Source: Tetrapyrgos nigripes | Taxonomy: Eukaryota; Basidiomycota; Agaricomycetes; Agaricales; Campanellaceae | Length of the DNA: 64,000 bases | NCBI GenBank assembly: GCA_013368315.1 | Contig: JAACJM010000010.1 | Coordinates: forward strand, 806,001-870,000 | Direction of reading: 5' to 3' | Shown here: piece by piece, positions 1-10,924 of the stretch | How positions within the stretch are numbered: position 1 is the first letter of the stretch | Layout: the number at the start of each line of letters is the position of its first letter | Made by a program: the position numbers and the translations under genes | Notes under the pieces: model-generated | Told to the model about the DNA's origin: nothing | Seen by the model: only the letters and a program-made list of their open reading frames with translations | The model's database searches: none

Positions 1-628
1 ACAATCCTGGCCAAGAATGCCACAGGTTCAGAGACAGAGGTGGCATTGTAACATAGAGGCATGGTTGTCGTAGTGTTAGAAGTGGAAAGGGGTCTTTTCA
101 TGTTGCAAGACAGATACTAATTAAGTATCTATTGAAAAGGTAAAACTACTGAAAAATAACATTAATGTCCACATCATTCTCATAGTCATCCAAGCCAATA
201 CTGTCATTGTTTGGGTCCAGTACTATTGAGAGATCAAGTGCACTGAGATCCATGGTCAGTGTCATGGACCATATCCATAAGTACCTCTGAGTTGAAAACA
301 ATGATCTGGTAATGAGAATGAGCCTGAAGAGTACATCCAGAAACTACTGGGCAGTTGTGAATGTATATGGAATGTTATGTTGTATGTAATGTGGAATAGA
401 CTCACAACAGAGATTAGTGCAGTAAATGAAATAGAGAATCAAAGAAATACCAATGGTACTATGGGCAGGGCTTGAAAAATATCTGGACTGAAGTACAAGT
501 ACAAGTATCCACAGTTTATATATCCTACATATGAGTTGTAATGAGTCATAATAGAGGTGTTGTGACAGTATTATTTTCAGGGTATTTTCATTCATTTTCA
601 GTTTCTTTTCTTCATCAGTCACTGCCTT
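1..628. other. AT-rich repeat-block sequence without an identifiable gene
   Basis: I see no convincing coding region here. The sequence is AT-rich and very poor in CpG, like the transposon block to its right. Short open frames exist on both strands but show no recognisable motif. It may be older repeat sequence or flank of the Gypsy element that follows. Confidence 0.4.
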
Positions 629-1540
629 TTGATCATTGTTTTGATCATCCTTTGCCCTATCTTTTGTTCATCTTTCCTTGATCATCTATGCACAGCTATC
701 ATCCCCTGTTTCATCATTTGTTCATCTTTTTATGATACATCTCTTACAGGGACACTATGCACAGCTTGTTCATCTTTTGTTCATCTTTTCATGATACATC
801 TCTTACAGGGACAATAGGCTGTACTTTGATTGTTCTGAACAGTTCTCTGATCTCTTTCTTCACTTTGCTCAGTTTTTATCTTTCTTTCTGTTCTGTGTAT
901 ATAAGCTTAGAGTAGTAGCTCCCTAGTCCCCATCTTGACCTCTTCATCTTGGGACTAGGTGAGCATCTCATGTATTCCTTGTCTTCATTCAATATTAACT
1001 TCATCTTGGGACTAGTCTCTCATTGTTATCTGTCTACTGCTGTTCTGCTTACGCCTACTGCTTTGAGCCAAGTGTGTGCTCTTTACCACATTAGGTCAAG
1101 ATCCCTTGCTGCACTGACAGCCTAGTTATCAGGTTGTCCTTGCAGAAACTCTGTTACCACATCTACAGAACCCTCTTGAGCACCATCTCGTGCTTCTTGT
1201 ACTTCCCATGCACCCAGTTCTGTATCCAGCAAGTCATCTTGTCTAGGACAACTACATGGCTTTGATCTAATTGATCAGAGACACATCTGTTTTGATCTTG
1301 ACAGCTATTTTGAAGATGGAGATGAAGGATTCTTTAACTGTCCAAGCCATCCTTGTCCAAACGCTTATATCTGTTCCATTTCCCAAGTCCATTACTATAG
1401 TTGGGAAGACAATGACACTTGTATTGACTGTATTGTCTTACCTACCAGTTCAGCCTTTCTCTGTCAGCATTTCTGTTACCTACCACTTCCATCACCCACA
1501 TCTCATACCCCTGTCATTCAGATATCAACAACCCCATTTC
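629..1540 (+). promoter_or_regulatory. Probable 5' LTR/leader region of Gypsy element A
   Basis: This stretch precedes the gag-like frame of element A. It holds a TATA-like box (tgtatataagc near 894-905). It also holds two direct repeats: a roughly 35-bp unit ending in catctcttacagggaca (near 737-755 and 796-812), and cttcatcttgggactag (near 943 and 1001). A promoter with repeated upstream motifs ahead of gag fits an LTR plus leader. I could not fix the LTR ends because no 3' copy of this LTR is visible in the window, so the boundary and the LTR label are inference. Confidence 0.35.
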
Positions 1541-1543
1541 GAT

Positions 1544-2509
1544 ATGCACCGTGCCGAACAAATTCATCAGGCAGCTACCATTCAGGACATCATAAATGCT
1601 CATGGACTTCTCCAAGAGCAAGTCACTACATTCTTCCAACGCATAAATCAGCAACAGACTCAACCCCAGCCTCAGGCTCACACAATAAGCCAGAACTCTG
1701 ATAAATCCAGTATGGCCAAGCCTGAATCCTTTAAGGGTAAGGCTGTAGATGTCAGGTCTTTCCTGGCGTCTTTCAGGAACTGGGCTGGAGAACAGAGAGA
1801 TATTGCTGGAAATGAAGGAAAGATGATCCGATCTGCACTTTCATTCATGCAGGGGGAGGCTGGCATTTGGGCTGCATCATACATTGAAGAAGCTATGGCA
1901 TATGACGGGACTGCTCAGACTGTCAATCCATTTAACGGAACTTGGAGTGCATTTGTGGAAGCTTTCAAAGCACAGTTTGGATCATTGGATGAACAGGCAG
2001 ATGCATGAGACAAGGGGAAACAGACAGTTGTGAAGTATATTCAGGTATTCAGGGACCTGGGTCAAAGGACAGGTTATTCCAATGAAGATCTCTGAGCTCA
2101 TCTTGAACAAGGACTCAACTATAATCTCCGAGTTGGCTTAGTTCCCATTGAGGCAGTGAAAGGCAAGCCAATTTCACTTGATGATTTGGTTAGAAGGATC
2201 ACCACTCTCAAGAACCTCATTCACCACAAACAGGGTCATAAGACCACCACTACTATGTCCACTTCTACCTCTACTTCTGATCCCTATGCTATGGACATTG
2301 ATGCCACTCGCACTGACAATGGTAAAACACATGAAGACTACCTTCATGGTATGCGAAACTGTTGCTATGGTTGCAGTGCTCCAGGCAACCATAAGGAGGC
2401 CAAGTGCAACTACTGTGCTTGGAAGGGTCATTTGGATCGTGTTTGTCAGGACAAGTTCATGAATCTTGACCGTAATAGAGGATTACATCCTCAGGGGCAA
2501 CGCAGATGA
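1544..2509 (+). pseudogene. Gypsy element A gag-like pseudogene with zinc knuckles
   Basis: This is the decayed capsid/nucleocapsid gene of a Ty3/Gypsy retrotransposon. The ATG at 1544 starts a helical gag-type protein (MHRAEQIHQAATIQDI...). A retrotrans_gag-like core follows (MAKPESFKGKAVDVRSF, then GEAGIWAASYIEEA and FVEAFKAQFGS). It is interrupted by TGA at 2006-2008 and again near 2092, both where arginine is expected, and then reads on to the end. The C-terminal part carries cysteine clusters CYGCSAPGNHKEAKC and CNYCAWKGHLDRVC, typical nucleic-acid-binding zinc knuckles. Protease and reverse transcriptase follow in order. The stops make it non-functional as read. Confidence 0.75.
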
Positions 2510-2790
2510 CTACTTCACATTATTTCCATCTGAATCTCCAGCTGTTCCTTTCCAGATTATTCTGCACAACTCACTGCTCTCCAAAACGCCATTTTGGCTA
2601 CATTTATGAAGAAGATGGATTTTTAAAGCAGGTGCCTGTTCTGGCCGTGTGGACAACACCCTTTGAACAATTTTCTATGATTTCTACCTCCTCGTACGAC
2701 TCTATTTCCACATGTAAAATATCACTTTCATTGCATTTCCGTGTGGGAGTAAAATTACGAGGAGCAAACTGAAGTCTAGACACAACGGCA

Positions 2791-4250
2791 ATGATAGACA
2801 GTGGAGCAACAGTGTTATTTCTGGGAAGGGACTTTGTGACGAAACATCGTATTCGAACATTCCAACTAAAGCAACCCATTAATGTTTTCAACATTGATGG
2901 AACCTCAAACCAAGCAGGACGTATTGAGAGGTTTGCACGTTTGGGACTTACTGTCAATGGACAGGAAAACTGGATGGATTTTTTGGTCACGGACATTGGA
3001 GGCGAAGGTATCATTCTAGGATTACCTTGGTTATGACAGATAAATCCTGAAGTAGACTGGAAAAGAAGGGAGGTAAAGAGACAAAAGGCAAAAGTTGAAG
3101 AGGTTGTAGATGAAAGTGACGAGATTTGATGGACTGGGGAGGTACCATTAGAAAGAGAGGATTTGATAGTGGATAAGGAGGAGGAACAGAGGGAAGAAAG
3201 AGTAACGTCTGATTTGGAGGAGGAAGAAACCCCCTTTTGCCACATCTGTGCTAATCAGACAACTCAAAGGAAATGGTCAAGAACCAAGTGAGGAGGTTTG
3301 GTGTGCAGCTCAGCTTGCAGAGCAAGCTCAAAAGGACAAACCCAAGCAGACATTCAAACAGATGGTACTAGCACAATACCGAAATTTTGCAAAAGTATTC
3401 TCAGAAATGGAGTCTGAACAGCTTCCTGCTCATAAATCCTGGGATCATGCTATCAAACTGATACCAGAAGCACCAGAAACTATGCACACAATCAATGAAC
3501 AAGAAGAGTTAGATCAGTTCCTGGAGGATAACTTACGCAAGGGGTATATTCAACCATCCAAATCACCACTATTGTTGCCAGTCTTCTTTGTAAAAAAGAA
3601 GGATGGCAAGTTGCGGAAGCTAAATCAGTTCACAATCAAAAACTGTTACCCTCTTCCTCTGGTCACCAACATTATCTGATACTTTACCAAGTTCAATGTG
3701 TACAAATCAAGTCTGGAGATAAATGGAAGGTGGGATTATTTGAACATAAGGTCATGTTCTTTGGACTCACCAATTACCTGGCAACCTTTCAATCTCTAAT
3801 GAATTTGATATTTGCTGATTTAATTGCTGCAGGGAAAGTAGCTGTATATCTGGACGACATCCTTATCTTCAGTGGGTCATTAGAAGAAGTATGAGCAATT
3901 ATACAGGAAGATTTGATTTGTATTTGAGGCCAGAGAAGTGTGAGTTCAAGCAGGACTGGTAATAGGGGAGGGGCAGGTATGAATGCATCCAGTGATTGGA
4001 AGACACTGAAGACACTCTGAGATCTACAAGGGTTCCTGGGATTTGTCAATTTCTACTGACACTTTATTAAAGACTTCTCTAAGATAGCCAGGCCACTCCA
4101 TGACTTGACACATAAAAATGTCATGTTCGACTGGGGAACTCATCAGCAAGCAGCTTTCGAGCAACTCAGAGAAGCTTTCGTGTCAGCACTGATCCTTACC
4201 CTTTGGAGGATAGAAGTAGATGCACTTGGGGGAAAGAGGCCAGGCTATGC
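2791..4250 (+). pseudogene. Gypsy element A pol pseudogene (protease, reverse transcriptase)
   Basis: The polyprotein of Gypsy element A in pieces. An aspartic protease starts at 2791 with MIDSGATVLFLG and ends with GIILGLPWL, followed by TGA. Around 3248-3680 is the linker and start of the reverse transcriptase ([16 protein letters not shown]). Next are VMFFGLTN and the catalytic [14 protein letters not shown] (about 3840-3890), and then LQGFLGFVNFY and FIKDFSKIARPLHDLT (about 4025-4105). Several frame changes and TGA stops break it. RNase H and integrase are absent, so the element is truncated on the right where Helitron-related sequence begins. Arginine-to-TGA changes suggest CpG deamination. 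Confidence 0.75.
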
Positions 4251-4255
4251 TGGCA

Positions 4256-4560
4256 AGACCAATTACTATTTATTTATATATCTTATACTAGTTTACATGT
4301 TGTGCTGTATGTGATGTCTACATTTGCTGGGCCTCATGTCAGAGCTTCCTTTCTAATCTGAGCATAAACACTTTTGAATATATGAGTCCAGCATGTGCTG
4401 AGACGAAGGTTTCTGACAGGCTCCTCAGAGAGCTGGTGGTAGGGGTAGACGCAGTGGGAGAGGTGGTAGTGCTCCACAAGAAGGCTCTGTTCTGATAAGT
4501 TGTGGCCTACCTGGTTTACAGAGTTTCTCCTTTACTGTAGTTCAGTTGTAGCCTTATAAT
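4256..4560. other. Junction between Gypsy A and the Helitron remnant
   Basis: I see no coding motif here. It follows the truncated pol of element A and precedes the C-terminal end of the minus-strand Helitron helicase. A Helitron 3' end (CTRR preceded by a hairpin, read on the minus strand) should lie in this area, but I could not identify one with confidence. Confidence 0.3.
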
Positions 4561-6129
4561 ATACAATCTACTTTTCCTTTTTCACCTTTGTTCTGATGGC
4601 TGACACAGGGAAAAAATACTAAAGCTATTGTTAATGCATTGAATATGTGTATGCCAAAAGACCTGATGATTTACCAGTAACTCTGGGAGCTCATCAAACA
4701 CTTTGAACCATGTTGACAGATTTATGACCTGGCTAACCCTTATTTTGCTATGCACAATGCACAAGAGCTTTACATCAAAAGCTACTACTTTGCATATATG
4801 AATGAGCAAGCTGGATGTCCTTTGTAAGTACCTAACTTTTTCATTGTCATGTCACCCACAAGACCTTCATACAATGAAGTTGATCCATGAATCACAGTAT
4901 GGTCATTTCTTATAATACGTGATATGAAATGGTTTCCATTTACCCAGTAGATAACACCTCTCAGATGTAATGTGCATGTTTTCTGTCCCATACACATAAC
5001 CTTGATAGATTTAGTTGGAGATATGTGATCTAGTGGTGAATCAACAGCCACTATAAATGGACATTGGTTGAACAGCTTCCTGACTTGCACTGCCTGACAA
5101 CACTTTGGACAATTAAGAAATTGTTGTGTCTGTAATTTATTTATCGCTGCATTCAGGCTTCCCTTTAAAATGGCTGTTGATAGAACTCTGTGGTGTCACC
5201 ACATGCAGGACATGTGTATAAATTGGAACTGACATCACCATCCTGCTCGAACAAAGTGCTGATTAGTTTATCTATAGATACACCTACTTGACCATACTGG
5301 AAAGCTTGTATGTCATATGAATGCAACATTGCTTGCATTTTGTCTCTCAACTCTTCCATAGTACATTTGTTCTTGTACACATCTGGCAAGCCTGCTGATA
5401 AACTACAGACAAATCACAACTGTAATTCTGACCATTCCACATCATACCCAGAGGACCCTTTTGAGATGTTTGCAGACTGACTTTAGATTTCTTATTTGGA
5501 GGGGTAATTGCGCCATCTTCATCATGTTCCTTTTGTTTCTTTGAGACATGTTCCAATGGCTGGGAACCAGGAGCAGCAATGTAATTATCAGTGTCCTTAA
5601 TATTATAAATATCAGACTGGTTTTTCTTTGTCTTTTCAATGACATCATTGAGATTTTCTACTTGTTCAATTGAATCTCTTGCTGGTACTTGTTCTGGAAC
5701 ATGTTGTTCTCCCTTCCAATGAAAAAATTGTGTGGTGACATTAAATCTGGTGACTCCATTTATATTGTCAGGCAACACTTGTTCAAATCTCAAACATGTT
5801 ATTTCATCTAGAACCTCTAGTTCACGAAATTCTTGACGCAAGAATCCATTTAAACCACTTGTTATCTTCTCAATAGTTGCATGAGACAAAGGTTCCATTA
5901 TGACAGTGCCCTTGTGTGTAGAGCTTCTTGAAAGTGCTGTATATATGCTTGATGGTTTCTGGCCTGAGATAAGCTACACAGATTGTAATCTCTAGTTCTG
6001 CCCTGAGAGTTGAAGTCTGTCATTGCAAAGTTTTGAATGATTTGGACTTGGCTCCTTGTTATACTGTAAGTTTCTCCACTAGGCATTCTTGCTATAACAG
6101 GAACACTGTTACGAGACAGAGGTACTACA

Positions 6130-6750
6130 TAGGGCTCCTATCAGATCGGATTGTGTCGGATTCGGATGCCATCCGCTCGGATGGGTGGTCTGCAAATCCC
6201 AATCCGCATCCGCCGGATGGTATCTGAGCATCCGACGGATGATCGTTGGATGAGTTCTGCTTCCCTTATATAGTATATCTATGATCACATGACATACAGA
6301 TAAGATAAACAACATGGTGGCGGCCAAGGAATGCAAAAGAGTAACAGAAAATAAACCAAGGATATGAGCTGGAGAGAAAAGATAATAAATTAAAGAATAG
6401 AAAAGTATGTGTCTAGGTTTCAGACCTGACACCACGCCTTCAATATCGGAGCGCCAGCGTTCGCGAAACACTCAAACCAGTCAGCGCCATGAAGGATTAA
6501 TGCTGCCTGTTGAAGCCACACATACTACTGGTTGCGGCCGTTATTTATTTTTGTGTATTTCTCTACTCGGTAATAGTACTATATAGTGTTTCTGAAACTT
6601 CCAGTGTTGGGCTTTCCATCTGCAGATTACCATTGGAATGGTCAGATGCTATCCGTCGGATGGAGGAGGAGGAGGAGCACCATCCACATCCGAATCCGAA
6701 GCAGCAATCACTCGGATGGCGCCAGATCATCCGATCCGCTAGGAGCCCTA
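6130..6750. mobile_element. hAT-type MITE 1 inserted in the Helitron helicase
   Basis: A 621-bp non-autonomous DNA element. The left end reads TAGGGCTCCTATCAGATCGGAT and the right end is its near-perfect inverse (ATCCGATCCGCTAGGAGCCCTA). It is flanked by an 8-bp target duplication, GTACTACA at 6122-6129 and 6751-6758. The 8-bp duplication and TAGGG termini fit the hAT superfamily. Subterminal GGATGCGGAT-like motifs repeat at both ends, as expected for transposase binding sites. No transposase is encoded. It retains many CpGs, unlike the helicase around it, so it is probably a younger insertion. Confidence 0.88.
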
Positions 6751-7140
6751 GTACTACATTCTTTGGAAGTCCTTGTATTGTGATATCCTTTGCTGGTTTA
6801 TGTAACTTTACATACAGAACATCAAGATATTCCCTTCCATTTGAATCTTTTACAGCTTTCCATCCATGTACATGTGCTTCTTGTCCATTTGTTATACATA
6901 GTTCTGTGGCCTCATTATATTTTATCATAACAGGCATACCCACACACAGATGTAGTATACCTGGTAGATGTGCTGTGTCACAAGGGGACAAATCCCATAC
7001 TGTCATTGCCTTGGGAGCTGTTGTTTTTCTGTATGTTTTACGTCTTGTTGTAGCAGGATCTTTTCCATGCCCAAGGGTGTCCTATGAATAAAAGGAATGA
7101 AGAGGTTGGTTGACTTCTGCTGCAAACTTTCACAACTGGA

Positions 7141-7595
7141 TGTTGTTTATACAATCCCTCTGTGTGTTTCTGCTTGTTATAATAGACACATATCTAAAGT
7201 TTGTATTGTTTATCTTGGGTTGACTTGACAACCTCCCTGCTACTCTGGACTGAAGATATATGAGAATAAATGAATATGAGGACACTTGTTAAACAAGCGA
7301 GGCAACGAATACTATTGTGGCTCTAGAGGTATAGACAGTGAACTACTAAGTATTTATACTGTTAGCTACTGTGGCTACACGAGTCCATAAATATAACATA
7401 GTGGAGAAAAGTGGATACTACGATGTAATGTCTGATATCAGTTTGGAGTCAACAATGTAAGAAATGATGTAAGTACAGAGTATAACAGAAAGTAAGTGGT
7501 GCATATGTGGAAACAAGTGGATCATGTATACTAGTGAAGTGGAGAGAAAGATATGAGCGTTCATTGTAAGTATAGTTCAATATAGAATTCCAACA
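7141..7595 (-). mobile_element. Probable Copia-type solo LTR in the Helitron helicase
   Basis: This 455-bp non-coding insert separates two parts of the Helitron helicase. On the minus strand it begins TGTTGGAATTC and ends TATAAACAACA, the TG...CA layout of an LTR. Near its minus-strand 3' half it carries a TATA-like AGTATAAATACTT. The flanks do not show a clear 5-bp duplication (CTGGA against AGATA), so an intact solo-LTR event is not proven. The Copia label comes only from the TGTTGGAATT start commonly seen in such LTRs. Confidence 0.45.
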
Positions 7596-8690
7596 AGATA
7601 TGCAATATCAGCAGGTATACATGACGCAAATCACATATTTTCCAAGGCTGATCGTAAATTAGAATCATCTAAAGTTAGGGCCTGCTGTCACATATTCATT
7701 CTCAATATCACCACATGTGTGACCTGATGCCAAAGTGCCTTTCCTGTTTCCTCTGCTTGTGTATAAAGGGAGTGTGCAGTCCATGTGGGCAATTTTTTTT
7801 GTATACAAAGACGTACCACCTACAGGAGGCAATTGAGCAAAATCACCTGCAAATATCACACTATATCCACCAAATCCTGCCTCGTAGTTACCAGATATCT
7901 GTGCAAGTCTATGGTTGATACGATTTACATCCTGCATACTCAGCATACTAACTTCATCAATAAATATGTATTTGACACCATCTAGATTATCTCTGGCTTT
8001 CTTTATACCTGTGTCCTCTGTGGCTGGTCTGGATATGTCAATCCATGTACCAATGCTGCTGCAGTGCCTGTTGGGGCACAAACAACCATAGCATGTCCTT
8101 CTCCTTTCTCACAGAAAAATCTGCGTTATGAATGTATAACTTTGCTTTTATCAGTGCCACCCATACCACCAATATACATCTTCAAAGGTTTAAACTCTGC
8201 AGATGTCAAATGATTTGTAATAATCTTAAAGGCTCTATTTTGTTCTTCATTGAGAGTCTCATATATAACAATATTATCAGACAGGTGCTGCTCTTCAGCT
8301 AATTGACTCTGAAAATCTTTGTCTATATATGATAGATCATCAAATACCACTTCATTCCATCTAGTGAATTTGTTTTTACATTTGTCTTTACTTTCACCAT
8401 TGTCATTTGAATGGTTGTGCTTCATATTCAGTAGAGCTTTACTTCTCTCCTCAGCTACCTTTTGTTTCCAAGTTGAACCGTCTATCATTGTATCAGGACT
8501 GAAAGTGTTAACATCACTGTCTAACTTGTATTTTTCTGAATGAGCATCCAAAATACCTAGATATTTGGTCATTCAGCAACTGATTTCTTATAGTACCATT
8601 GTTTGGAAGTAGATCTTCTGTATTAAAATCAATAGGGGCTTCAAATGTATCCTGATCATGTCTCATTAACATTGCTGAGGAATTCATGCA

Positions 8691-9676
8691 TTGCAGTATC
8701 TTCAAACACCCAACCGAATCCAGAACCAGCTTCTCTCGCACCACCTGATCCATCTCCCACATCAAATCCATCACCAGATCCACCATCTAATAATCCATCA
8801 ACTCCTCCTCGTGACCCCTCTCCTGATCCATCAGAACCAAACGACCCTTCTTCTCCCATCATTCCATCTACCAAAGGACCATCTGTAGCCCCTTGTCGTC
8901 CAGCCCCTACTGATCCAGACGAACCAGCAATGTCAGACGTAGCACCTAACAATTCTAATAGTACTTCCAAACGAGGAAGGAAACCTGACACGTTTAACGG
9001 AGAACATGACGAAGCAAAGTGATGGTTAGCTTCATTCAACAATTATCTACGTCAGAACAAAGCTAGATACGCAATGGAGGACTCCAAGGTGTCCTTGTTC
9101 CTCTCATTCTTCACAGGAGAAAGAGGAGGAGATTGGGCAACCCAACGAATTACAGAACAAGAAGAAGATGAGGAGGATGTAAAGGTTAAACCAGATGAAA
9201 GACGATGGACAATGTTGAAGGAAATCAGAGATCAGTTTAAAAGGGATTTCAAGGCACTCGCTTCCAATGAGGTTGCGAAGAACAAAATCAAGAATGCTAG
9301 GATGAAGGGAACAGACATCAGTAGCTACAATAGTATCTTCAACACATATGGGGAAGAGTCAGACTTTGGAGAAACGGCTCTTTTGGATTATTACAAAGGT
9401 CTCCCAGAGAAGCTTTGGAAGGCAGTAGGAATGACTTGGCCGAAGTGGAAGGACTTTGACAAATATAGGGAAATGTCAAGTCCATGCGGATACCCAATGC
9501 TAGGAAACATCAAGGACCCAGATGGAAGTCTTGAGTGGATTGGATGGAGATTCCGAGTGGATCCAGATAGGAAAGAGCTTATAAAGATAAATAGGGATTT
9601 CAGTCGGAAAGACTGGGAAGCTCTAGGGAACCATCGAGGAAGGATAGGAGACCAGCTTTGTCGATTTTGCACTTAA
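8691..9676 (+). pseudogene. Gypsy element B gag pseudogene, N-terminal part
   Basis: Start of the gag protein of a second Gypsy element, a chromovirus. A proline/serine/aspartate-rich leader (SNTQPNPEPASLAPPDPSP, about 8695-8920) precedes the capsid core, KPDTFNGEHDEAK, then TGA (9020-9022), then WLASFNNYLRQNKARYAM. The core continues with FFTGERGGDWATQRI and a helical stretch ending near 9676. The TGA sits where an arginine CGA is expected. The left side abuts Helitron helicase sequence directly, with no LTR, leader or primer-binding site, so the 5' end of element B is missing. The reverse strand carries a glycine-rich shadow frame with no support. Confidence 0.72.
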
Positions 9677-9739
9677 GCTATCTACTACAAACTTTCTAGC
9701 TTAAGTACTACTTCGGAGAGCATAGGAATTAGATAGGAA

Positions 9740-10046
9740 TAGTGAACTGCACGGGTATCCTGCAGGTACTTTTGGCACGACCCGTACCCATACCCGTGTG
9801 CAAAAATACCCATGGGTCACGCTGCTAGCAGGGCTTGAACTCAAGACCTCGCAAAATTGGGTCCTCAAATCAGTACGCAGTTAACCGTTAAGCTATTTCA
9901 ACATTATTACAGTTAATTGCGTGCAATATTGGGGTGTCTAGAGCCACCTGAAGGGGCCACAGGTCCAGAGATCACTACCCGTACCCGTACCCACGAGACC
10001 CGTACCCGCAACCCGTGGCAACCCGTGCAACCCGTGCTTTTCACTA
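9740..10046. mobile_element. hAT-type MITE 2 inserted in the Gypsy B gag region
   Basis: A 307-bp element with inverted ends TAGTGAACTGCACGGGT (left) and ACCCGTGCTTTTCACTA (right), flanked by an 8-bp duplication GATAGGAA at 9732-9739 and 10047-10054. Subterminal repeats of ACCCGTACCC occur on both sides. It encodes nothing. Its middle (about 9825-9905) looks like a degenerate tRNA on the minus strand, listed separately. The exact duplication makes the boundaries reliable; the hAT label follows from duplication length and terminal TAG. Confidence 0.87.
9825..9905 (-). other. tRNA-like segment inside MITE 2
   Basis: On the minus strand this segment contains TAGCTTAACGG, matching a Pol III A-box pattern, and about 50 nt later AGTTCAAGCCC, close to a B-box. 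The spacing is similar to a tRNA. I could not fold a proper cloverleaf: the anticodon and T stems are poor, so I do not call it a tRNA gene. It may be a tRNA-derived relic carried by the MITE, or chance. Confidence 0.3.
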
Positions 10047-10118
10047 GATAGGAAAGGATCGGAAATGAAGGAAAAGCACATGGTGCTATTGGAGATGGAT
10101 GGAGTACTGCAGAACGAA

Positions 10119-10302
10119 GTGGAAACAAAGTGGAACAATGTGGAAACAAAGTGGAACAATGTGGAAACAAAGTGGAACAATGTGGAAACAAAGTGGAACA
10201 ATGTGGAAACAAAGTGGAACAATGTGGAAACAAAGTGGAACAATGTGGAAACAAAGTGGAACAATGTGGAAACAAAGTGGAACAATGTGGAAACAAAGTG
10301 GA
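10119..10302. repeat. 21-bp minisatellite, about 8.8 copies
   Basis: Head-to-tail copies of gtggaaacaaagtggaacaat, nearly identical, within the interrupted gag region of Gypsy B. Because 21 is a multiple of three, both strands show long repetitive open frames, which are artefacts. There is no spacer diversity, so this is not a CRISPR-like array. Confidence 0.95.
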
Positions 10303-10439
10303 GTAGGTTTGGAGATTAGATACGAGTTGTCCGGTAGTTATCCGAAATGAATCATGGGTTCCCGGATGGGATCCGTTGTGGAGATTAATAATGGAGCTCA
10401 GATATGAAATTGGAAATGAATGTGTGAATAAGGAAAAGG

Positions 10440-10605
10440 GAAAAGATCAGAAAGCGATAGGAAAGTAATGGAAACTAAGACTGTACCGGAAAGTCATAGG
10501 AAAGTACTGGAAAGTAAGACTACTGGAAAGTCATAGGAAAGTACAGGAAAGTAAAAGGGTACTGGAAAGCCATAGGAAAGTACAGGAAAGTGCATAGATC
10601 TTACA
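10440..10605. repeat. Degenerate tandem repeat (ggaaagt-rich)
   Basis: About four imperfect units of roughly 35-45 bp built on actggaaagtcataggaaagtacaggaaagta. Units differ by small indels and substitutions. It lies between the minisatellite and the zinc-knuckle part of gag, and probably grew by slippage in the same degraded gag sequence. Confidence 0.8.
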
Positions 10606-10615
10606 GGAAAGGACG

Positions 10616-10924
10616 ATGGAGCTTCATTTGGAATGGATAAATGAAAGAGAAAGGGAAGGACAATCGAAAGCATTCTCTATGCCAAGAGTGAATTCGGGTC
10701 CTCCTCAAGGACAGACAGTAGCAAGCATGAATGCGCTTATGAACATGGGACCAGGTGCTAATTCATCCTTCACTCTGTTACCTAAATTGACACCTGAAGA
10801 AAGGGACCGACTCCGAAAATTAGGGGCATGTTTCACATGTAGACAACCAGGGCATATGAGTAACAAATGTCCCACCTTCCCAAACAATACCCCAAGACCA
10901 TCAATGTCTCAAAATATCCCTTGA
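10616..10924 (+). pseudogene. Gypsy element B gag, C-terminal zinc knuckle
   Basis: The nucleocapsid end of the element B gag. It carries a single CCHC knuckle, CFTCRQPGHMSNKCP (about 10835-10870), preceded by KLTPEERDRLRKLGA, a layout common in fungal Gypsy gag proteins. It is separated from the N-terminal gag part by MITE 2 and tandem repeats and ends in TGA at 10922-10924. It would bind element RNA in an intact copy. Confidence 0.75.

Larger units (their letters stand above)
4582..8690 (-). pseudogene. Truncated Helitron PIF1-type helicase
   Basis: Reading from 8690 downwards, the minus strand encodes the helicase half of a Helitron rolling-circle transposon. The Walker A region near 8130-8160 reads YIGGMGGTDKSKVIHS, with Asp in place of the usual second Gly of GGTGKS. 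Walker B is YIFIDEVSMLS, then GDFAQLPPVGG (about 7800-7970). The C-terminal helicase module is near 6760-7006 (LPGILHLCVGMPVMIKYNEATE). A downstream region at 5165-6086 contains the conserved tract MMWNGQNYSC and ends in a segment (about 4785-5090) shared by fungal Helitron proteins. The HUH Rep nuclease is missing upstream. The frame is broken by stops, a MITE (6130-6750) and an LTR-like insert (7141-7595), so it is inactive. The Helitron assignment rests on the helicase type and C-terminal module. Confidence 0.7.

Noticed and set aside
344..817. Two short open frames (minus 344-622, plus 629-817)
   Set aside because: Both use non-ATG starts, have low-complexity hydrophobic composition and lie in AT-rich repeat sequence with direct repeats.
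8656..9042. Minus-strand glycine/aspartate-rich frame
   Set aside because: It is the antisense shadow of the Pro/Ser-rich gag leader.
9825..9905. Functional tRNA gene
   Set aside because: A- and B-box patterns are present but anticodon and T stems do not pair properly.
10119..10302. CRISPR-like array
   Set aside because: Units are contiguous 21-mers without unique spacers, in a eukaryotic transposon context.
9913..10350. Long repetitive open frames on both strands (plus ETKWNNV repeats, minus FPHCSTL repeats)
   Set aside because: They are products of the 21-bp minisatellite, whose unit length keeps every frame open. No start, domain or codon signal supports a protein.
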